A DNA stretch of 16,360 nucleotides from JBBREP01 sp036501845 (GTDB lineage: Bacteria > Actinomycetota > Acidimicrobiia > IMCC26256 > PALSA-610): the NCBI GenBank assembly GCA_036501845.1, contig DASXZO010000099.1, forward strand, positions 1 through 16,360, written 5' to 3'. The position numbers were made by a program, and so were the translations under genes. Of the stretch, positions 13,828 to 16,360 are shown one piece after another (the stretch's first letter is position 1; every line of letters begins with the position of its first letter). The notes under the pieces are model-generated. The model saw only the letters and a program-made list of their open reading frames with translations, searched no databases and was not told where the DNA came from.

Positions 13828-14993
13828 CAGTCCCACCACAGGTCGTGGTCGAGCACACCTTTGGCGATGAGCCCGAGCTGGATCTGGCTCGTGCCCTCCA
13901 CGATCGTGAGCTGGCGGGCGTCGCGATACCAGAGTTCGGTGGGATGGTCCTGCATGTAGCCCGCCGCACCGAGCATCTGCAGCGCCTCGCCCGCGGTGCG
14001 CACGGCCACCTCGGTGGCGTAGTACTTCGCCATCGAGAGGTAGGGCACCCATTCCTTGGTGTACTTACCCTCGTCGGCGAACACCGCCGAGCGGTAGGTG
14101 AGCAGGCGAGCGGCCTCGATCTGGGTGGCGAGCTCGGCGATCTTCCACTGGATTCCCTGCATGTCGGCGATCGTGCGGCTGAACGCCTCACGCTGCTTCA
14201 CGTACTCCACCGCGTACATGAGCGCGCCTTCGGCGAGACCGATGCCGCGTGCCGCCACGATCGGGCGCATCGAGTTGAGCCCGAGCATCGCCAGGCGGAA
14301 GCCACCAATCTGGCCCACCACGTTCTTGGCCGGCACGCGCACGTTGTCGAGGATGAGCTCGCCGGTGTCGACGCCCTTCACGCCCATCTTCTTGTCGACG
14401 CGCCCCACGGTCACACCGGGGAGGTTGCGGTCGACGATGAAGCAACTGATCGAGTCGTGCGCGCGGCTCTCGGCCGGCCCGGTCTTGGCGAATACCGTGT
14501 ACCAGTCGGCTTGCACCACGCCCGACATCCAGCACTTGGTGCCGGAGATCACCCAGTCGTCGCCGTCGGCGTTGGCCTTCGTGCGCATACCCGCAACGTC
14601 GCTGCCCGCGCCGGGTTCCGACAGTCCGAAACCGGCGCGCATCTCGCCGGTGGCGACGCCGCGCACGTAATGCTGTTTCTGTTCCTCGCTGCCCGCGATC
14701 AGCACCGGGCCGGTCGGTAGGCGCGTGAGCAGCAGCATCAACGCGGCGCTGTTGGAATACTTGGCGACCTCTTCGATGGCGATCGTGAGGCCGAGAATGC
14801 CGCCACCGCCGCCGCCGTATTCCTCAGGGATCACGAGCCCGAGGAGGCCGGCGTCACGGAAGGCTTCGAAGAGATCCTGCGGGTACTCGCCCGAGAGATC
14901 GATCTCGCGGGCGCGGGGCTGCACCTTGTCTTGCGCGAGCCGCCGCACCACCGCTTGGAGCTCCGCCATCTCCGCGGACAGGGCGAAATCCAT
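13827..14993 (-). CDS. Acyl-CoA dehydrogenase
   Basis: A 388-aa FAD-dependent acyl-CoA dehydrogenase of normal family length that introduces a 2,3-double bond into acyl-CoA and passes electrons to an ETF. LSEPGAGSDVAGMRTKA and VISGTKCWMSG are the FAD/substrate motifs. YRDARQLTIVEGTSQIQ holds the catalytic Glu366 in the position used by MCAD/SCAD. Chain-length preference cannot be assigned. ATG 14993 is preceded by TAGGCT (9 nt upstream) rather than a Shine-Dalgarno. It heads a three-gene overlapping unit with trpD and the zinc-ribbon membrane protein. The window's fused ETF lacks the usual docking loop for this enzyme class, so a different ETF may serve it. Confidence 0.93.
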   Translation of the reverse strand: MDFALSAEMAELQAVVRRLAQDKVQPRAREIDLSGEYPQDLFEAFRDAGLLGLVIPEEYGGGGGGILGLTIAIEEVAKYSNSAALMLLLTRLPTGPVLIAGSEEQKQHYVRGVATGEMRAGFGLSEPGAGSDVAGMRTKANADGDDWVISGTKCWMSGVVQADWYTVFAKTGPAESRAHDSISCFIVDRNLPGVTVGRVDKKMGVKGVDTGELILDNVRVPAKNVVGQIGGFRLAMLGLNSMRPIVAARGIGLAEGALMYAVEYVKQREAFSRTIADMQGIQWKIAELATQIEAARLLTYRSAVFADEGKYTKEWVPYLSMAKYYATEVAVRTAGEALQMLGAAGYMQDHPTELWYRDARQLTIVEGTSQIQLGLIAKGVLDHDLWWD

Positions 14994-15002
14994 TGGGCGG
15001 CG

Positions 15003-15008
15003 AGCCTA
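15003..15008 (-). promoter_or_regulatory. -10 box TAGGCT of the acyl-CoA dehydrogenase unit
   Basis: TAGGCT on the minus strand (TAnnnT) ends 9 nt before ATG 14993, giving a leader of at most a few bases. Confidence 0.35.
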
Positions 15009-15081
15009 CTGGGGGTGCCTCCGAAAAGGCTGGCAGAAGCGTGCTGTGAGCAGGCGTGAGGCAGGTGGTAGCGAGTGAGGA

Positions 15082-15624
15082 ATGCCGCACATCGCTCTCC
15101 CCGAAGGCGTGCCCGGGATCCGCAGCGGGTTCGCGTTCCGGCCCGAGACCGCGACGCCGCTCCTCGACCTCGCTGAGGTGCTCCTGCGCGACGACAACAC
15201 GCTGTCGCGCGGCGAGCGCGAGATCATCGCGAGCTACGTGTCGAAGCGGAACGAGTGCGACTTCTGCCGCCGTTCGCACACCGCGTTCGCGGCGCATCAA
15301 ACCGGCGGCGGTCCGCCAATCGTTGAGGCCGTTCTCGACGATCCGTCGACCGCGCCGATCTCCGCGAAGTTGCGTGCGCTGCTCGGCATTGCAGCCAAGG
15401 TGCAGGAGAGCGGGCGGGCCGTCACCGATGCAGATATCGCCGCGGCGCGCGACGCCGGCGCCACCGACCTGGAGATCCACGACACGGTGCTGATCGCGGC
15501 TGCGTTCTGCATGTACAACCGCTACGTCGACGGCCTCGCCGCGCTCACGCCGCCCGAAGGCCACGAGTCGTACGAGCTCGGTGCGCAGCGGATCGTGGCC
15601 GACGGCTACCGCATGCCACGCTGA
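15082..15624 (+). CDS. AhpD-like/carboxymuconolactone decarboxylase family protein
   Basis: A 180-aa helical protein of the AhpD/CMD superfamily, peroxidase-related type. NECDFCRRSHTAF gives Cys59, Cys62 and His66, and Glu47 lies 12 residues before the first Cys, matching the AhpD catalytic spacing Glu-x11-Cys-x2-Cys-x3-His. This points to a thiol-based alkylhydroperoxidase or disulfide reductase activity. TLSRGEREIIASYVSKRN is the usual helix before the motif. ATG 15082 has GAGG only one base upstream, so the ribosome site is poor and the start is slightly uncertain. It diverges from the acyl-CoA dehydrogenase; a role in removing peroxides made by flavoenzymes is possible but unproved. Confidence 0.87.
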   Translation: MPHIALPEGVPGIRSGFAFRPETATPLLDLAEVLLRDDNTLSRGEREIIASYVSKRNECDFCRRSHTAFAAHQTGGGPPIVEAVLDDPSTAPISAKLRALLGIAAKVQESGRAVTDADIAAARDAGATDLEIHDTVLIAAAFCMYNRYVDGLAALTPPEGHESYELGAQRIVADGYRMPR

Positions 15625-15693
15625 GTGGCGGGTGCGGCGTCGCCGTCGGCTGGGCTCTGAGGGGGCGTGGCCGCGCCGCCCGGTGGTGCCCAC

Positions 15694-15705
15694 GGCCTGC
15701 AGGCC
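15694..15705. repeat. 12-bp perfect palindrome in the intergenic region
   Basis: GGCCTGCAGGCC lies in the 172-bp gap 15625-15796. The gap also holds TTGTCG (15736-15741) followed after 17 nt by CACCAT, a weak possible promoter for the next gene. Nothing else is recognisable there. Confidence 0.35.
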
Positions 15706-15796
15706 TCGGCGTTTGTGCCGATGAATCAGGTGAATTGTCGCAACCGGGCCGAGATGGCACCATGGCATTGGCCCGCGACTCAGCAACGAGGACCGT

Positions 15797-16360
15797 GTGA
15801 GCGTCGAGGAACCGAATCCGGGTCGCACTGCCAAGAGCGTGCACCAGCGCACTCAGAGCCGCAGTGTGTTCATGACCGCGATGATCGGCGCGACGCTCAC
15901 CGCGATCCTCGCGTGCGCGGCCGCGTTCCGCATCCATGACGCGAGCGCCAAGAAGCCCGTGAAGATCGTGACGACCACCACCGCGGTGCCGCGCACGACG
16001 ACGAGTATCGACCCGGCCGACGACACCACGTTCACCACCGAATACGTGCCCCCCACCGTGATCCTTCCCGGTTCGGACGCGACCACCACGACCGCGCCGG
16101 CGACCACCACGTCGAGTTCGACGTCGACCAGCACCACGAGCACGCCTGTGGTGACGGCGCCGCCTCCCCCGCCCGGCCGGAAGGGCTCGCCGAACATCGT
16201 GTGGCACCTGTCGCCGGCCACGGCCACGTTGCAGTCGGGCGCGCAGATGACGCTCATCATCACCGCGACGAACGCAGGAAACGCAGGCGGAACCGTGACC
16301 GTGCCCCCGTGCGCGGCCGCGCCGCATCCCGATTCGGTGGTGCGGTCACGCTCGGCCGAG
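15797..16360 (+). CDS. Membrane-anchored Thr/Pro-rich extracytoplasmic protein, 3' end cut by window
   Basis: An open frame of 188 codons that continues past the window edge. Residues 1-23 are polar and basic. About 24-45 is a hydrophobic signal anchor (VFMTAMIGATLTAILACAAAF). About 55-128 is a Thr/Ser/Pro-rich stalk with runs of TTTT and PPPPP. From about 131 a beta-rich domain begins (IVWHLSPATATLQSGAQMTLIITATN), resembling an Ig-like or CARDB-like fold. The protein should be anchored in the membrane with the domain outside. GTG 15797 follows GAGGA by 4 nt. Such Thr-rich stalks are frequent in Acidimicrobiia. The function is unknown and no enzyme motif is visible in the part seen. Confidence 0.72.
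   Translation, partial: MSVEEPNPGRTAKSVHQRTQSRSVFMTAMIGATLTAILACAAAFRIHDASAKKPVKIVTTTTAVPRTTTSIDPADDTTFTTEYVPPTVILPGSDATTTTAPATTTSSSTSTSTTSTPVVTAPPPPPGRKGSPNIVWHLSPATATLQSGAQMTLIITATNAGNAGGTVTVPPCAAAPHPDSVVRSRSAE

Noticed and set aside
16081..16143. Possible tandem DNA repeat of ACC/ACG triplets
   Set aside because: It is codon-level low complexity encoding the Thr/Ser stalk, without a fixed repeat unit.
15853..16263. 136-codon minus-strand frame rich in Val with apparent hydrophobic segments
   Set aside because: The Val runs are the antisense of Thr (ACC/ACG) codons in the stalk of the plus-strand surface protein, which has an anchor, a stalk and a ribosome site.

Overview
This window is high-GC chromosomal DNA, apparently from an actinobacterium and most likely a member of the class Acidimicrobiia. 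The evidence for the placement is: a DEDDh exonuclease fused to a UvrC-like GIY-YIG module; an F420-type luciferase-like oxidoreductase; two small Cys-rich proteins of actinobacterial type; a YacP-like NYN protein with a long coiled coil; a membrane protein with a Thr/Pro-rich stalk at the right edge; and many genes whose start codon lies 6-9 nt after a TAnnnT -10 box, as in leaderless transcription. The placement is inference. No mobile element, CRISPR array, rRNA or tRNA was seen.

Layout. 1-1378: an SDR oxidoreductase (minus) diverges from an SRPBCC protein (plus) across 36 bp. 1382-3064: a single-chain CoA-transferase (alpha and beta halves fused, minus). 3065-3370: a divergent regulatory region with two tandem 12-bp dyads, a strong minus-strand -10, a plus-strand TATAGT promoter, and a large C-rich hairpin followed by a T-rich tract (candidate small RNA or leader). 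3371-6062: an operon of an LLM-class flavin/F420 oxidoreductase and a fused EtfB-EtfA electron-transfer flavoprotein. 6055-7984: a DoxX-family membrane protein (minus) divergent from an amidohydrolase-2 enzyme (plus). 7991-10392: a 67-aa Cys-rich protein, a 46-bp palindrome, an NYN nuclease, YjbQ and a 79-aa zinc-ribbon protein. 10440-12143: the exonuclease/UvrC-like fusion. 12107-14993 (minus): an overlapping three-gene unit, acyl-CoA dehydrogenase, TrpD-like phosphoribosyltransferase, then a zinc-ribbon membrane protein. 15082-15624: an AhpD-like enzyme. 15797-end: a membrane-anchored Thr-rich protein cut by the window edge.

How the genes may work together. The left half looks like part of a CoA-ester or cyclic-compound catabolism locus (SDR, CoA-transferase, LLM oxidoreductase, ETF, amidohydrolase), with the acyl-CoA dehydrogenase further right. 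The ETF is the most distinctive member: both subunits are in one chain, its FAD loop differs from the usual sequence, and the usual dehydrogenase-docking loop is absent, so its partner may be the co-transcribed LLM enzyme. The right half is mostly housekeeping (DNA repair, RNA or nucleotide metabolism, tryptophan synthesis). There, the TrpD lacks a normally conserved metal-binding Asp and sits in an operon with no other trp gene in view.
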